Shown piece after piece: positions 1-7,843 of a stretch of DNA of 64,000 bases; positions within the stretch are counted from its first letter, which is position 1, and each line of letters starts with the position of its first letter. Both the position numbers and the translations under genes were made by a program. The stretch comes from Chryseobacterium flavum (lineage in GTDB: Bacteria > Bacteroidota > Bacteroidia > Flavobacteriales > Weeksellaceae), in the NCBI RefSeq assembly GCF_003385595.1, contig NZ_QNUE01000006.1, forward strand, positions 246,755 through 310,754, given 5' to 3'. Below the pieces are notes generated by a model, which saw only the letters and a list, made by a program, of their open reading frames with translations, searched no databases and was not told the DNA's origin.

Positions 1-12
1 ATTATGAAAGAG

Positions 13-44
13 AAAGGACCAAATGCATGGGCATTCAGTCCTTT
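13..44. terminator. Hairpin terminator at the window edge
   Basis: Arms AAAGGAC (13-19) and GTCCTTT (38-44) pair, with a second inner stem AATGC/GCATT (22-26 and 31-35). T-rich sequence follows on the + strand. It lies just beyond the stop of the minus-strand CoA-transferase and probably ends that transcript, and possibly one entering from outside the window. Confidence 0.6.
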
Positions 45-70
45 TTATTTGATGCTTATTAATTAAAATT

Positions 71-1582
71 TTAATTAACTGTTTCAACAGCTGTTTTCTG
101 CTTCATACTTCCTGTTTCAGAGAATCTCAGGTGCCAGCTGAAAGCTTCTTCAAGCAAATGAGGGGTGTGGCCGCCTCTTTTGCATGCTCTGTCAAAATAG
201 GATTGCAGTTCTTCCTTATAATCAGGGTGAACGCAGTTATCAATAATTTTCTGTGCTCTTTCTCTTGGTGCCAGCCCTCTTAAATCAGCCAGTCCGACAT
301 CTGTTACCAGGACATCAACATCATGCTCAGTATGATCTGTATGAGACACCATTGGAAGGACATGGGAAATATTATTGTCCTTTGAAGCCGCCTGAGTCAC
401 AAAAATACTTAAGTAGGCATTTCTTGCAAAGTCTCCTGAGCCACCGATCCCGTTCATAATTTTTGTTCCTCCGATATGGGTAGAATTTACATTTCCATAA
501 ATATCAAACTCAATAGCAGTATTGATTGCTATTACTCCCAATCTTCTGATCAGTCCTGGAGTATTGGAAATATTCTGAGGTCTTAAAACGAACTTATCTT
601 TATATTTTGAAAGGTTTCCTAAAACTCTTTCATAGCATTCCCTGGAAACAGTAATGGAAGATGCAGATGCAAAGCTCAGCTTTCCGGAATCGATCAGGTC
701 AAAAGTACTGTCCTGAAGCACTTCTGAAAACATGGTCAGGTCATAAAAATTGCTGTCCCTGAATCCTGTAAGAACAGCATTGGCAACTTTACCAATACCA
801 GCCTGAAGAGGAAGCAGGCGATCGGTAAGACGCCCTAAACGTACTTCATTTTCAAAGAAAGTAAGAAGGTGTCTGGCAATGGCTGTTGTTTTTTCGTCCG
901 GTTCTGCAATATCTGCAGGGCTGTCTTTACGGTTGGTAAAAACAATGGCTTCTATTTTATTCGGGTCAATGGGAATGCTTTTTCTTCCGATTTTGTTCCA
1001 TGGGGCTACAATGGGAATAACATTTCTGTAAGGATAATTTTCTGCCTGGTATATATCATGGATTCCATAAACTTCTTCGGGAACTTCTATGTTGATTTCA
1101 ATAATGACTTTTTTAGCCAGAGCGGCAAATGTTACTGAGTTTCCTACAGAAGTGGTAGGAACAATACTTCCGTCTCTTTCAATATAAGCGGCTTCAATAA
1201 TAGCTACGTCAATGTTTTGTAGGTTTTTGGTGTGAAGAAGCTCGGCACTTTCGCTTAAATGCTGATCGATGAAGAGAATTTCGCCGTTGTTGATTTTGTT
1301 TCTTAGGATAGGATCTACCTGGAAAGGCATTCTTTTCTTTAAAACATTAGCTTCTGCCAGTTTCCCATCGGTACCATGTCCCAGTGAAGCCCCTGTCATT
1401 AAAGTAACTTTAAGATCTTCTGTTTTTCCTCTTTCTGCAAGTGCGGGCAAAATAGCCTTGCTGTCACCTGCTTTTGTAAAGCCGCTGGACCCGATGGTCA
1501 TACCGTCTTTAATGATTTTTACTGCATTTTCCGCGGTGGTTACTTTGTCGCGTAGACTTTCTAATCTGATTCTTTCTAACAT
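71..1582 (-). CDS. Acetyl-CoA hydrolase / succinate:acetate CoA-transferase family
   Basis: A 503-residue protein of the class I CoA-transferase group that includes AarC, Ach1 and Cat1. These enzymes move CoA between acyl-CoA and acetate or succinate, or hydrolyse acetyl-CoA, in the cytoplasm. The C-terminal half has the family pattern QAGIGKVANAV (about 260-270) and then SEVLQD, whose Glu287 is in the position of the catalytic glutamate that forms the glutamyl-CoA intermediate. A later GGSGDFARN loop is also typical. Length is normal for the family. It is monocistronic, with a -7 box at 1667-1674. Substrate preference (acetate/succinate exchange or hydrolysis) cannot be settled from sequence. 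Confidence 0.9.
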   Translation of the reverse strand: MLERIRLESLRDKVTTAENAVKIIKDGMTIGSSGFTKAGDSKAILPALAERGKTEDLKVTLMTGASLGHGTDGKLAEANVLKKRMPFQVDPILRNKINNGEILFIDQHLSESAELLHTKNLQNIDVAIIEAAYIERDGSIVPTTSVGNSVTFAALAKKVIIEINIEVPEEVYGIHDIYQAENYPYRNVIPIVAPWNKIGRKSIPIDPNKIEAIVFTNRKDSPADIAEPDEKTTAIARHLLTFFENEVRLGRLTDRLLPLQAGIGKVANAVLTGFRDSNFYDLTMFSEVLQDSTFDLIDSGKLSFASASSITVSRECYERVLGNLSKYKDKFVLRPQNISNTPGLIRRLGVIAINTAIEFDIYGNVNSTHIGGTKIMNGIGGSGDFARNAYLSIFVTQAASKDNNISHVLPMVSHTDHTEHDVDVLVTDVGLADLRGLAPRERAQKIIDNCVHPDYKEELQSYFDRACKRGGHTPHLLEEAFSWHLRFSETGSMKQKTAVETVN

Positions 1583-1640
1583 GTAATATTGATTTTGTTT
1601 TAAACCACCATTACTTAGGATGCGTCATGAAAAATAATGA

Positions 1641-1659
1641 TGGTTAAATATGTTAACCA
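1641..1659. promoter_or_regulatory. Palindrome downstream of the CoA-transferase -7 box
   Basis: TGGTTAA (1641-1647) and TTAACCA (1653-1659) are perfect 7-bp arms around a 5-bp spacer, placed just downstream of the minus-strand -7 element. This is an operator-like position; the binding protein is unknown. Confidence 0.4.
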
Positions 1660-1666
1660 TACCTCA

Positions 1667-1674
1667 CAAATTTA
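1667..1674 (-). promoter_or_regulatory. -7 promoter element of the CoA-transferase gene
   Basis: The minus strand reads TAAATTTG, an exact match to the Bacteroidota -7 consensus TAnnTTTG, 85 bp upstream of the start codon. I did not identify a convincing -33 element. Confidence 0.55.
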
Positions 1675-1678
1675 CGAA

Positions 1679-1715
1679 AAAAGACGCTTTAAATAAAGGA
1701 TTTAAAGCGTCTTTT
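1679..1715 (-). terminator. Terminator after the homogentisate dioxygenase-like gene
   Basis: Perfect 15-bp arms (1679-1693 and 1701-1715, containing GACGCTTTAAA) with a 7-nt loop, followed by T residues on the minus strand. It lies 28 bp beyond the stop of the dioxygenase-like gene. Confidence 0.8.
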
Positions 1716-1743
1716 GTATGTATTCAGTAATACTTTTTGAGAT

Positions 1744-2895
1744 TTATTCCAGCCAAGAAGTTTTATAAGAAGGATCTTCCACTTTTAAAGCTTCTTCTGT
1801 AATTTTTAAAGGACGGAAAGGGTCTACCATTACAGCATATTCTTCTGTGAATTTTTTACCGATACTTCTTTCCATAGCACCTGGGTGAGGTCCGTGTACA
1901 ATTCCTCCGGGGTGAAGCGTGAAATCCATCAAATCAATATGATTACGGCTCATAAAATCACCTTCTGTGTAGAACAATACCTCATCAGAATCAATATTGG
2001 AGTGGTTATAAGGAGCAGGAATAGCCTGCGGGTGATAATCATACATTCTTGCGCAGAATGAGCATACTACGAAATTGTGTCCCTCGAAATTCTGGTGAAC
2101 CGGTGGCGGTTGGTGAATTCTACCGGTAATGGGTTCGAAGTTTTTAATATTGAATTTATAAGGATAAAAATATCCGTCCCAGCCCACTACATCAAACGGG
2201 TGTGTTGCGTAGATGAAATCTGTAATCTGGTTTTCTTTTTTTACTTTAATCAGGAATTCTCCTTTTTCGTCAACGGGTTCTTTGAAAGTAGGAGCAATCA
2301 TGTCTCTCTCACAGAATGGAGAATGTTCCAGAAGCTGGCCGAATTCATTTCTGTATCTTTTCGGAGTATAAATAGGAGAGTGACTTTCCAGTACGAAAAA
2401 TACAGTATCATCAGATTTTAGTTCTACCTGATAAATGGTTCCTCTCGGAATAATAAGATAATCGCCGGTTACGAATTCAAGATCTCCTACAAATGTTTTT
2501 AAAATTCCGGCTCCGTTATGAACGTACAAAAGCTCATCACATTCCGCATTTTTGTAGAAATAATCCATCGATTTTCTTGGTTTTGCCAATCCCATTTTCA
2601 AATCATTGTTCATCAAAAGAATTTTTCGGCTGTCCAGGAAATCGTTTTCAGGAGTGACATTCATTCCCTTAAACATTCTGGGAGTAATGTTTTTTTCCAC
2701 AGCGATTTTAGGAGTGACATCTTTCGGCTCACCGATAGATTTGATCTGAGTAGGGCGGTGGATATGATATAGCAGAGAAGAAATACCATGGAAGCCTTCC
2801 GTACCGAAAAGCTGCTCATAGTAAAATTTATCTTCCGGAGACTTAAAGATTGTATGCCTTTTTGGTGGGATATTTCCCGATTGATGATATCTCAT
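1744..2895 (-). CDS. hmgA: Homogentisate 1,2-dioxygenase-like cupin
   Basis: A 383-residue double cupin resembling bacterial homogentisate 1,2-dioxygenases, which open the aromatic ring of homogentisate in tyrosine and phenylalanine breakdown using Fe(II). Visible family signatures are NIPPKRHT near the N-terminus, the PPPVHQNFEGHNFVVCSF stretch around 263-280, NHSNIDSDEV (His298, Glu305) and HPGGIVHGPHPGAMERS (about 328-343), which supply the likely iron ligands. The spacing around His298 (N-x-D-S-D-E) differs by about one residue from the His-x5-Glu spacing of the mammalian enzyme but occurs in bacterial relatives. It is shorter than the roughly 440-residue eukaryotic form. No other tyrosine-catabolic gene is adjacent, so the exact substrate is inferred. 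Confidence 0.8.
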   Translation of the reverse strand: MRYHQSGNIPPKRHTIFKSPEDKFYYEQLFGTEGFHGISSLLYHIHRPTQIKSIGEPKDVTPKIAVEKNITPRMFKGMNVTPENDFLDSRKILLMNNDLKMGLAKPRKSMDYFYKNAECDELLYVHNGAGILKTFVGDLEFVTGDYLIIPRGTIYQVELKSDDTVFFVLESHSPIYTPKRYRNEFGQLLEHSPFCERDMIAPTFKEPVDEKGEFLIKVKKENQITDFIYATHPFDVVGWDGYFYPYKFNIKNFEPITGRIHQPPPVHQNFEGHNFVVCSFCARMYDYHPQAIPAPYNHSNIDSDEVLFYTEGDFMSRNHIDLMDFTLHPGGIVHGPHPGAMERSIGKKFTEEYAVMVDPFRPLKITEEALKVEDPSYKTSWLE

Positions 2896-2917
2896 TTTAC
2901 TTTCATATGTAGTTTCT

Positions 2918-2949
2918 CAAATTTAATCATTTTTCATGAATTGGCTCAA
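2918..2949 (-). promoter_or_regulatory. Promoter of the homogentisate dioxygenase-like gene
   Basis: On the minus strand TTG (2947-2949) is followed after 21 bp by TAAATTTG (2918-2925). Both match the Bacteroidota -33/-7 consensus and spacing. The start codon is 22 bp further on, giving a very short leader. Confidence 0.55.
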
Positions 2950-2970
2950 TCTATATTTTTTAGCCAAAGT

Positions 2971-3000
2971 TTTGTATTTGAAAAATAATTGTTAGATTTG
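2971..3000 (+). promoter_or_regulatory. Promoter of the TonB receptor-thioredoxin pair
   Basis: TTTG (2971-2974), an 18-bp spacer and TAGATTTG (2993-3000) match the TTTG/TAnnTTTG consensus. The predicted transcription start falls around 3006, close to the ATG at 3019. The -7 box lies inside the palindrome at 2987-3010. Confidence 0.65.
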
Positions 3001-3010
3001 TCTAACAATT
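2987..3010. promoter_or_regulatory. Palindromic operator over the TonB receptor promoter
   Basis: AATTGTTAGA (2987-2996) and TCTAACAATT (3001-3010) are perfect 10-bp arms around TTTG. The core TTAGA-n4-TCTAA resembles sites used by DtxR/MntR-type metalloregulators, which is an inference. Because the -7 box is inside the palindrome, binding should repress transcription. Confidence 0.6.
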
Positions 3011-3018
3011 TTAATTTC

Positions 3019-5085
3019 ATGAAGCGAATATTATTTTCTATTACTTTTTTATCATCATACTGTTTCGCACAGGAGACGGACAGTTTGAGTTTACAAAGCA
3101 TCAAACAAGACTCTGTGAAAGCTGCAAAAAGTAAAATCAAAACAAGTAATATAGAGGATGTAGTGGTGACCGGTACTATAAAACCCATGAGCCGATCCAA
3201 AAGTCCGGTGGCAGTAGAGATTTACAGTCAGAAATTTTTCCAGAAAAATCCGACGCCCAGTATTTTTGAAGCGATTGCTATGGTAAATGGGGTAAAACCT
3301 CAGCTGAATTGCTCCGTATGCAATACAGGGGATATTCACATCAATGGTTTGGAAGGACCTTATACGATGATTCTTATTGACGGAATGCCGATTGTGAGCT
3401 CACTTTCCACGGTATATGGACTGAGCGGAATTCCAAATAGCCTGGTGGACAGAATAGAAGTAGTAAAGGGTCCTGCATCTTCTATCTACGGTTCTGAAGC
3501 GATGGGAGGGGTGATCAATATTATTACCAAAAATGCTTTGACAGCTCCTAAACTGAGTGTTGATATGATGACCAGTACCTGGAGTGAAAATAACCTGGAT
3601 CTTTCCACCAAATTCAAAGTAGGAAGGAATGCAGCTTCATTATTAAGTTTAAATTATTTCAGTTTTCAGGAAAGAATAGACCAGAACAAAGATAATTTCA
3701 CAGATGCCACCTTACAGAGCAGGATTTCGGTTTTTAACAAATGGAATTTTAAAAGAAAGGAAAACAGACAGGCAAGTTTTGCCATGAGATATCTGTATGA
3801 AGACCGCTTTGGCGGAGAAATGCAATGGAATAAGTCCTTCCGCGGAAGTGATGAGGCATATGGAGAAAGTATATATACCAACAGAGCAGAGATTTTTGGT
3901 TTATATGAATGGCCCATGAAAGAGCATATTGTGACTCAGTTTTCTTATAATTATCACGACCAGAATTCGTTTTACGGATCCAATCCGTTCAATGCTACAC
4001 AAAAGGTAGCTTTTGTGCAGACCTATTGGGACAGAAGCTTCGGGAAACATGATATTACAGCCGGACTTACTTTCAAAAGAACTTTTTATGATGACAATAC
4101 TCCGGGAACATTAGCGGCAGACGGGATTACCAACGAACCAATGCGATCTCCGATCTTGGGAGCCTTTATCCAGGATCAATGGGAGATCAATGATAAAAAC
4201 ACCTTATTGCTGGGATACCGGTATGATTATGATAAAGTCCACCATTCCGTACATTCGCCAAGGTTTGCATGGAAATTTAATCCTAATCCTTATCACACCT
4301 TACGTTTTAATTTTGGAACAGGTTTCAGAGTGGTTAACCTGTTTACAGAAGATCACGCTGCATTGACAGGTTCAAGGGAAGTGGTAGTAAAATCAGACCT
4401 GAAACCTGAGAGATCTGTCAACGGAAACCTGAATTATATCTGGAAAATTCCGGTTGGGAACCGTATGCTGAATCTGGATGCTTCTGCATTTTACACTTAT
4501 TTCAGCAATAAAATTGTTGGAGATTTTGATTCAGACCCTGATAAAATTATTTATGACAATCTTCACGGATATGGAATTTCAAGAGGGGCTTCTTTGAATG
4601 TGGATTTTAGTTTTAAGTTTCCTTTGAGTGTCAATGTGGGAGTAACCTATCTTGATGTCTATCAGAAATTTGATGATGAAAATCAAAAAATACAACAATT
4701 ACATGCCCCGAAATGGAGTGGTACTTATAATCTGACTTATAAGTTTCCAAGCAGCCTGACCATTGATTTTACAGGACAGTTCTACGGACCGATGAGGCTT
4801 CCTGTCCTGGTGAACGACTATCGCCCTGAATATTCGCCATTCTATTCTTTAGCCAATATTCAGGTTTCCAAGAGTTTCAAATCAGGATTTGAAGTGTATT
4901 GCGGAATTAAGAATCTATTCAATTTCAGACCTAAAGACCCTTTGATGAGACCTTTTGACCCATTTGATAAATATGTGGATGATCCTGTCAACAATCCTAA
5001 TCATTATACTTTTGATACAGCATACGGTTATGCACCGATGCAGGGGATCAGAGGTTTTCTGGGAGTAAAATATACTTTGAAATGA
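3019..5085 (+). CDS. TonB-dependent outer-membrane receptor with CxxC in the plug
   Basis: The ATG at 3019 gives a 688-residue protein with a clear signal peptide (MKRILFSITF... ending FAQ); an upstream in-frame ATG at 2989 lies inside the promoter palindrome and would put ten extra residues before it. A TonB-box-like IEDVVVTGT (about 45-53) leads into a plug domain (INGLEGPYTMILIDGMPI, then RIEVVKGPASSIYGS and GGVINIITKN) and a 22-strand-type barrel ending in aromatic-rich strands. Cys98 and Cys101 in LNCSVCNTGD form a CxxC motif in the plug, which most receptors lack. Its stop overlaps the start of a thioredoxin-like gene by 4 bp. Substrate is unknown; the operator suggests metal or metallophore uptake. 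Confidence 0.88.
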   Translation: MKRILFSITFLSSYCFAQETDSLSLQSIKQDSVKAAKSKIKTSNIEDVVVTGTIKPMSRSKSPVAVEIYSQKFFQKNPTPSIFEAIAMVNGVKPQLNCSVCNTGDIHINGLEGPYTMILIDGMPIVSSLSTVYGLSGIPNSLVDRIEVVKGPASSIYGSEAMGGVINIITKNALTAPKLSVDMMTSTWSENNLDLSTKFKVGRNAASLLSLNYFSFQERIDQNKDNFTDATLQSRISVFNKWNFKRKENRQASFAMRYLYEDRFGGEMQWNKSFRGSDEAYGESIYTNRAEIFGLYEWPMKEHIVTQFSYNYHDQNSFYGSNPFNATQKVAFVQTYWDRSFGKHDITAGLTFKRTFYDDNTPGTLAADGITNEPMRSPILGAFIQDQWEINDKNTLLLGYRYDYDKVHHSVHSPRFAWKFNPNPYHTLRFNFGTGFRVVNLFTEDHAALTGSREVVVKSDLKPERSVNGNLNYIWKIPVGNRMLNLDASAFYTYFSNKIVGDFDSDPDKIIYDNLHGYGISRGASLNVDFSFKFPLSVNVGVTYLDVYQKFDDENQKIQQLHAPKWSGTYNLTYKFPSSLTIDFTGQFYGPMRLPVLVNDYRPEYSPFYSLANIQVSKSFKSGFEVYCGIKNLFNFRPKDPLMRPFDPFDKYVDDPVNNPNHYTFDTAYGYAPMQGIRGFLGVKYTLK

Positions 5086-5543
5086 AAAAATCAGCTTTAT
5101 TTTTAATGTTAGTGCCTTGTTTTTATCTGTCACAGATGAAGACAGGCACTTTTTCTGATCTTGAGGTTCAGCAGAAAGAAAATCCCAAGCCGGTTGTGAT
5201 CCACCTTTATACAGACTGGTGTGCGGTCTGTAAAATTGAATCTTATCATTTGAACAAAGATAAAGAGCTGGTTACTATGATGAATGAACATTTTTACTTT
5301 GTCAATTTCGAGGCAGAGAAGACCAAAGAGAAAATTCATTTCCAGAATCAGGATTTTGAATATCTGCAGAATGGGAATTCAGGAATTCACGAGTTGGCAT
5401 TGGCTTTATCAAAGAATAAGAATCAGCCTGTTTATCCTTTATGGGTGTTTTTAGATAAACATCAGAATCTGGTGTATTATCAGGAAGGACAGATGACGCC
5501 TGAAAAAATGAAGCAGAAACTAAAGGAAATTTCTGCTTTGTAA
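5082..5543 (+). CDS. Exported thioredoxin-fold protein
   Basis: A 153-residue protein with a signal peptide (MKKSALFLML..., cleavage near residue 18) and a thioredoxin motif WCAVCK with Cys47 and Cys50, then a thioredoxin-like fold with a Pro-containing strand (QPVYPLWVF). It should act in the periplasm as a thiol oxidoreductase. The start codon overlaps the receptor stop (ATGA), so the two are translationally coupled. A natural, untested partner is the CxxC in the receptor plug. Confidence 0.82.
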   Translation: MKKSALFLMLVPCFYLSQMKTGTFSDLEVQQKENPKPVVIHLYTDWCAVCKIESYHLNKDKELVTMMNEHFYFVNFEAEKTKEKIHFQNQDFEYLQNGNSGIHELALALSKNKNQPVYPLWVFLDKHQNLVYYQEGQMTPEKMKQKLKEISAL

Positions 5544-5554
5544 GGTGTCCTTTG

Positions 5555-5732
5555 TTGGGAAACGCAAAGGCGCTAAGGTATTTCTTTTTAATCTGTTTAT
5601 AAGACGCAAGGATTTTTATCTGCGATAAAATTATATGTTCCTAATACTAGGTTAATCTTTGCTGAAAGTCTTTTTTATTGCCCCATAAGACAACTTCTTG
5701 TTATTTTTTCTTTGCGTCTTTGCGTTTTCCAA
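5555..5732. repeat. Dispersed palindromic repeat, GCAAAG type
   Basis: The left arm (5555-5577, with GAAACGCAAAGGCGC) and right arm (5709-5732, with GCGTCTTTGCGTTTTCC) are inverted copies of about 23 bp with three mismatches, around 130 bp of AT-rich filler. Such units occur in many copies in flavobacterial genomes (from memory). No ORF of note lies inside. Confidence 0.6.
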
Positions 5733-5749
5733 CTTTAAAAGTCTTTTTA

Positions 5750-5833
5750 TTTCCCACAGATTACGCAGATCTCTGTAGAATTTGCTGCATTACATGAATT
5801 TTTATCTGTGGTATTTGTGTGATCTGTGGGAAA
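5750..5833. repeat. Dispersed palindromic repeat, CCCACAGAT type
   Basis: TTTCCCACAGAT at the left end and ATCTGTGGGAAA at the right end are perfect 12-bp inverted arms. A further ATCTGTGG lies inside. The same motif family recurs at 21201-21263. Together with the preceding repeat it fills the intergenic space 5544-5843. Confidence 0.6.
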
Positions 5834-5843
5834 TTCTTTACTA

Positions 5844-6317
5844 TTAAATTTTTGCATCAATCAAAATCGCCAGCTGAATGCAAGGCTCGTCAGAACGGTT
5901 GCTCCATGCATGATTCGTTCCTCTTTGGATGACAATGTCGCCCGGTTTCAAAAGCGTTTCACCTTCTTCCATGATCAGATACAGCTCACCGGAAAGGATA
6001 ATGATATAATCCAACGTAAGAGTCTGGTGCATCATCGGATGAGGTTCGTTTTTTTTCCACTTTACGCCTAAATCTTTATCCGGAGGAACTACTACATACC
6101 TAAAATAAGTGCCGTTTTTAGGTGTTTTCGGAAATCCCGTGTTAGGAATTCTGGCTTCAAAGTCTAAACTTGCCGGCATGGTCTGGGTATTCCATACATC
6201 TGAAATAATTAGACCCGGAAAATGTTCTACAGCATTTTCCACCGGTAAATCTTCAATAATGACGGATTTTCCGTCTTTCATTCCTGTAACGATGCGTCTT
6301 GGTATTTTATTCATCAT
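5844..6317 (-). CDS. Small cupin-domain protein
   Basis: A 157-residue protein with one conserved cupin barrel: HPMMHQTLTLDYIIILSGELYLIMEEGE, then LKPGDIVIQRGTNHAW, matching cupin motifs 1 and 2 with candidate metal-binding His and Glu residues. Two ATGs (6317, 6314) are possible. It overlaps the end of the upstream alcohol dehydrogenase-like gene by 11 bp, so the pair is co-transcribed. Relatives act on small aromatic or carbonyl compounds or bind ligands; no specific substrate can be named. Confidence 0.75.
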   Translation of the reverse strand: MMNKIPRRIVTGMKDGKSVIIEDLPVENAVEHFPGLIISDVWNTQTMPASLDFEARIPNTGFPKTPKNGTYFRYVVVPPDKDLGVKWKKNEPHPMMHQTLTLDYIIILSGELYLIMEEGETLLKPGDIVIQRGTNHAWSNRSDEPCIQLAILIDAKI

Positions 6318-7302
6318 TTTTCATGATAAGTTTATGACCTTGGGTCTGGTTATTTTTTAACATAGAATGTGCTTTCATAACAGTTTCCAAAGAAAGATCT
6401 CCAACTATTTTATGTTGGGGAGGAAGAATGGTTCCGTTTTCAATAAGTCTTTTTATTTCCAGTAAACTGTTTTTATAATAGTCATATTTTTTATTCATAC
6501 CATAAGTGTAATTGGAGATATTCATGATTAAAGTTCCTTTGTTGAATAATGTTTCATGAGCATCTTTTGTTACCAAAGCAGTAACATCTACATACATACC
6601 GTTGATTTTTAAAACTTCTGCCGTTACTTCTGACATGTAGTTTCCTACGAGATCAATTCCATATTCAAATGGGTCGTCATTATTGGCTTTCAGAATATTT
6701 CCAATAAGATTTTCTTCTTTATAATTGATGATTTGATCACTTTTTAATCCTAAATTAAGAAGCATCTGCCTGTTTTCTTCACTGCCAGCGGTTGCCGTGA
6801 TCTTTCTGATATTATAAGCTAATAAAAGTTTAATCAGGAAAGAACCCACGCCTCCGGCTGCACCTGTAACAAGGATTGTATTTTCCGGATTTAATTTCAA
6901 ACGGTTAAAGATCTGTAAAGAAGTAAGCCCTGCTGAAGGAATGGCAGCCGCCTGTTCAAAAGAAATATTTTTTGGTTTAAAGGAAACAATGGCTTCAGGA
7001 ACAGCAATATATTCAGCATAAGTGCCGTTGCTTCCCATGGAACCGCTGCCACAATAGACTTCATCTCCAATATTGAATTCTGTAACTTCTGAACCTTTAT
7101 CCACTACAATTCCGGATAGTTCTCTTCCTAATATCGGGGAACTGATGAGTTTTCTTTCCAGTTCATTTTCCAGCATCTGATAATCGATGGGATTGAAACC
7201 GCTGGCTTTAATCCGGATTAAAACTTCATTGCTTTTGGGTTTTGGCTGTTCTGCAAATCCGTCTTCCAGTTTTCCGTTTTTATTTAAAATAACTGCTTTC
7301 AT
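6307..7302 (-). CDS. Zinc-independent MDR family NAD(P)H:quinone oxidoreductase
   Basis: A 331-residue medium-chain dehydrogenase/reductase. The N-terminal GroES-like domain carries GFNPIDYQ and GRELSGIV; the Rossmann domain carries the nucleotide-binding pattern VTGAAGGVGSFL (about 145-156). The catalytic zinc ligands of alcohol dehydrogenases are not evident, pointing to the quinone-reductase branch. It is the first gene of a two-gene unit with the cupin and is divergent from an HxlR regulator, a common arrangement for electrophile- or quinone-responsive genes. Confidence 0.85.
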   Translation of the reverse strand: MKAVILNKNGKLEDGFAEQPKPKSNEVLIRIKASGFNPIDYQMLENELERKLISSPILGRELSGIVVDKGSEVTEFNIGDEVYCGSGSMGSNGTYAEYIAVPEAIVSFKPKNISFEQAAAIPSAGLTSLQIFNRLKLNPENTILVTGAAGGVGSFLIKLLLAYNIRKITATAGSEENRQMLLNLGLKSDQIINYKEENLIGNILKANNDDPFEYGIDLVGNYMSEVTAEVLKINGMYVDVTALVTKDAHETLFNKGTLIMNISNYTYGMNKKYDYYKNSLLEIKRLIENGTILPPQHKIVGDLSLETVMKAHSMLKNNQTQGHKLIMKNDE

Positions 7303-7320
7303 ACTTTAAAATTTGATACA

Positions 7321-7328
7321 CAAATGTA
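7321..7328 (-). promoter_or_regulatory. -7 element for the quinone reductase-cupin unit
   Basis: The minus strand reads TACATTTG, matching TAnnTTTG, 19 bp before the start codon. No good -33 match was found. Confidence 0.45.
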
Positions 7329-7342
7329 AAACGGGAATAGTT

Positions 7343-7350
7343 TATATTTG
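7343..7350 (+). promoter_or_regulatory. -7 element of the hxlR-type gene
   Basis: TATATTTG matches TAnnTTTG. The predicted start of transcription near 7356 makes the ATG at 7395 the more sensible translation start, because an earlier ATG at 7365 sits within the operator. Confidence 0.5.
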
Positions 7351-7354
7351 CTAT

Positions 7355-7380
7355 TAGTTAACCAATGGTAACTAGTTACC
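7355..7380. promoter_or_regulatory. Operator-like repeats in the hxlR divergent promoter
   Basis: GGTAACTAGTTACC (7367-7380) is a perfect 14-bp palindrome, preceded by a related half-site TAGTTAACC (7355-7363). Location between the divergent genes and just after the hxlR -7 box suggests the HxlR protein binds here. Confidence 0.5.
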
Positions 7381-7394
7381 TTCATGAAACTATT

Positions 7395-7784
7395 ATGGCA
7401 AAGATCATTGAAAACGGTATCGAAAGAGAGGCCAGCTGCACCGAAGAATTGTTCGCGATGCGGGACAGTCTCGATGTTTTAGGAGGGAAATGGAAACTGA
7501 TGATTTTACGGTATCTGACCAACAGACCGGATCAGATGATTCATTTTAAAAAGCTGGAACGCAGTATTGAGGGAATCTCTGCAAAAATGCTGAGCAAAGA
7601 ATTAAAAGAACTGGAAACCAATCTACTGATCACAAGAACTATTCAGGATACAAAACCAATTACAGTAACGTATGCGGTGACGGAATATGGAAAAACTGTA
7701 TTTCCTGTGACGGAAACTTTGGTGAACTGGGGATTACTTCACCGGGAGAAGATCAAAGAATCCATGAATACTTCGGAACAATAG
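7395..7784 (+). CDS. HxlR family winged-helix transcriptional regulator
   Basis: About 129 residues from the ATG at 7395. The sequence CTEELFAMRDSLDVLGGKWKLMILRYL and ISAKMLSKELKELE is diagnostic of HxlR/MarR-like winged-helix proteins. The N-terminal Cys just before the first helix is a typical redox- or electrophile-sensing position in this family. It probably controls the divergent quinone reductase-cupin pair and itself. Confidence 0.88.
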   Translation: MAKIIENGIEREASCTEELFAMRDSLDVLGGKWKLMILRYLTNRPDQMIHFKKLERSIEGISAKMLSKELKELETNLLITRTIQDTKPITVTYAVTEYGKTVFPVTETLVNWGLLHREKIKESMNTSEQ

Positions 7785-7790
7785 ATCCAA

Positions 7791-7824
7791 AAAATCCTCA
7801 GACCGGACTAAGGTTGAGGATTTT
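7791..7824. terminator. Convergent terminator
   Basis: AAAATCCTCA (7791-7800) and TGAGGATTTT (7815-7824) are perfect 10-bp arms located between the convergent hxlR and substrate-binding protein genes. It can serve both strands. Confidence 0.7.
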
Positions 7825-7843
7825 CATACTATCAAAAAGTATC

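Noticed and set aside
1744..2895. Tyrosine catabolic cluster around the dioxygenase
   Set aside because: Neighbours (CoA-transferase, TonB receptor) are not tyrosine pathway genes; no maleylacetoacetate isomerase or fumarylacetoacetase is present.
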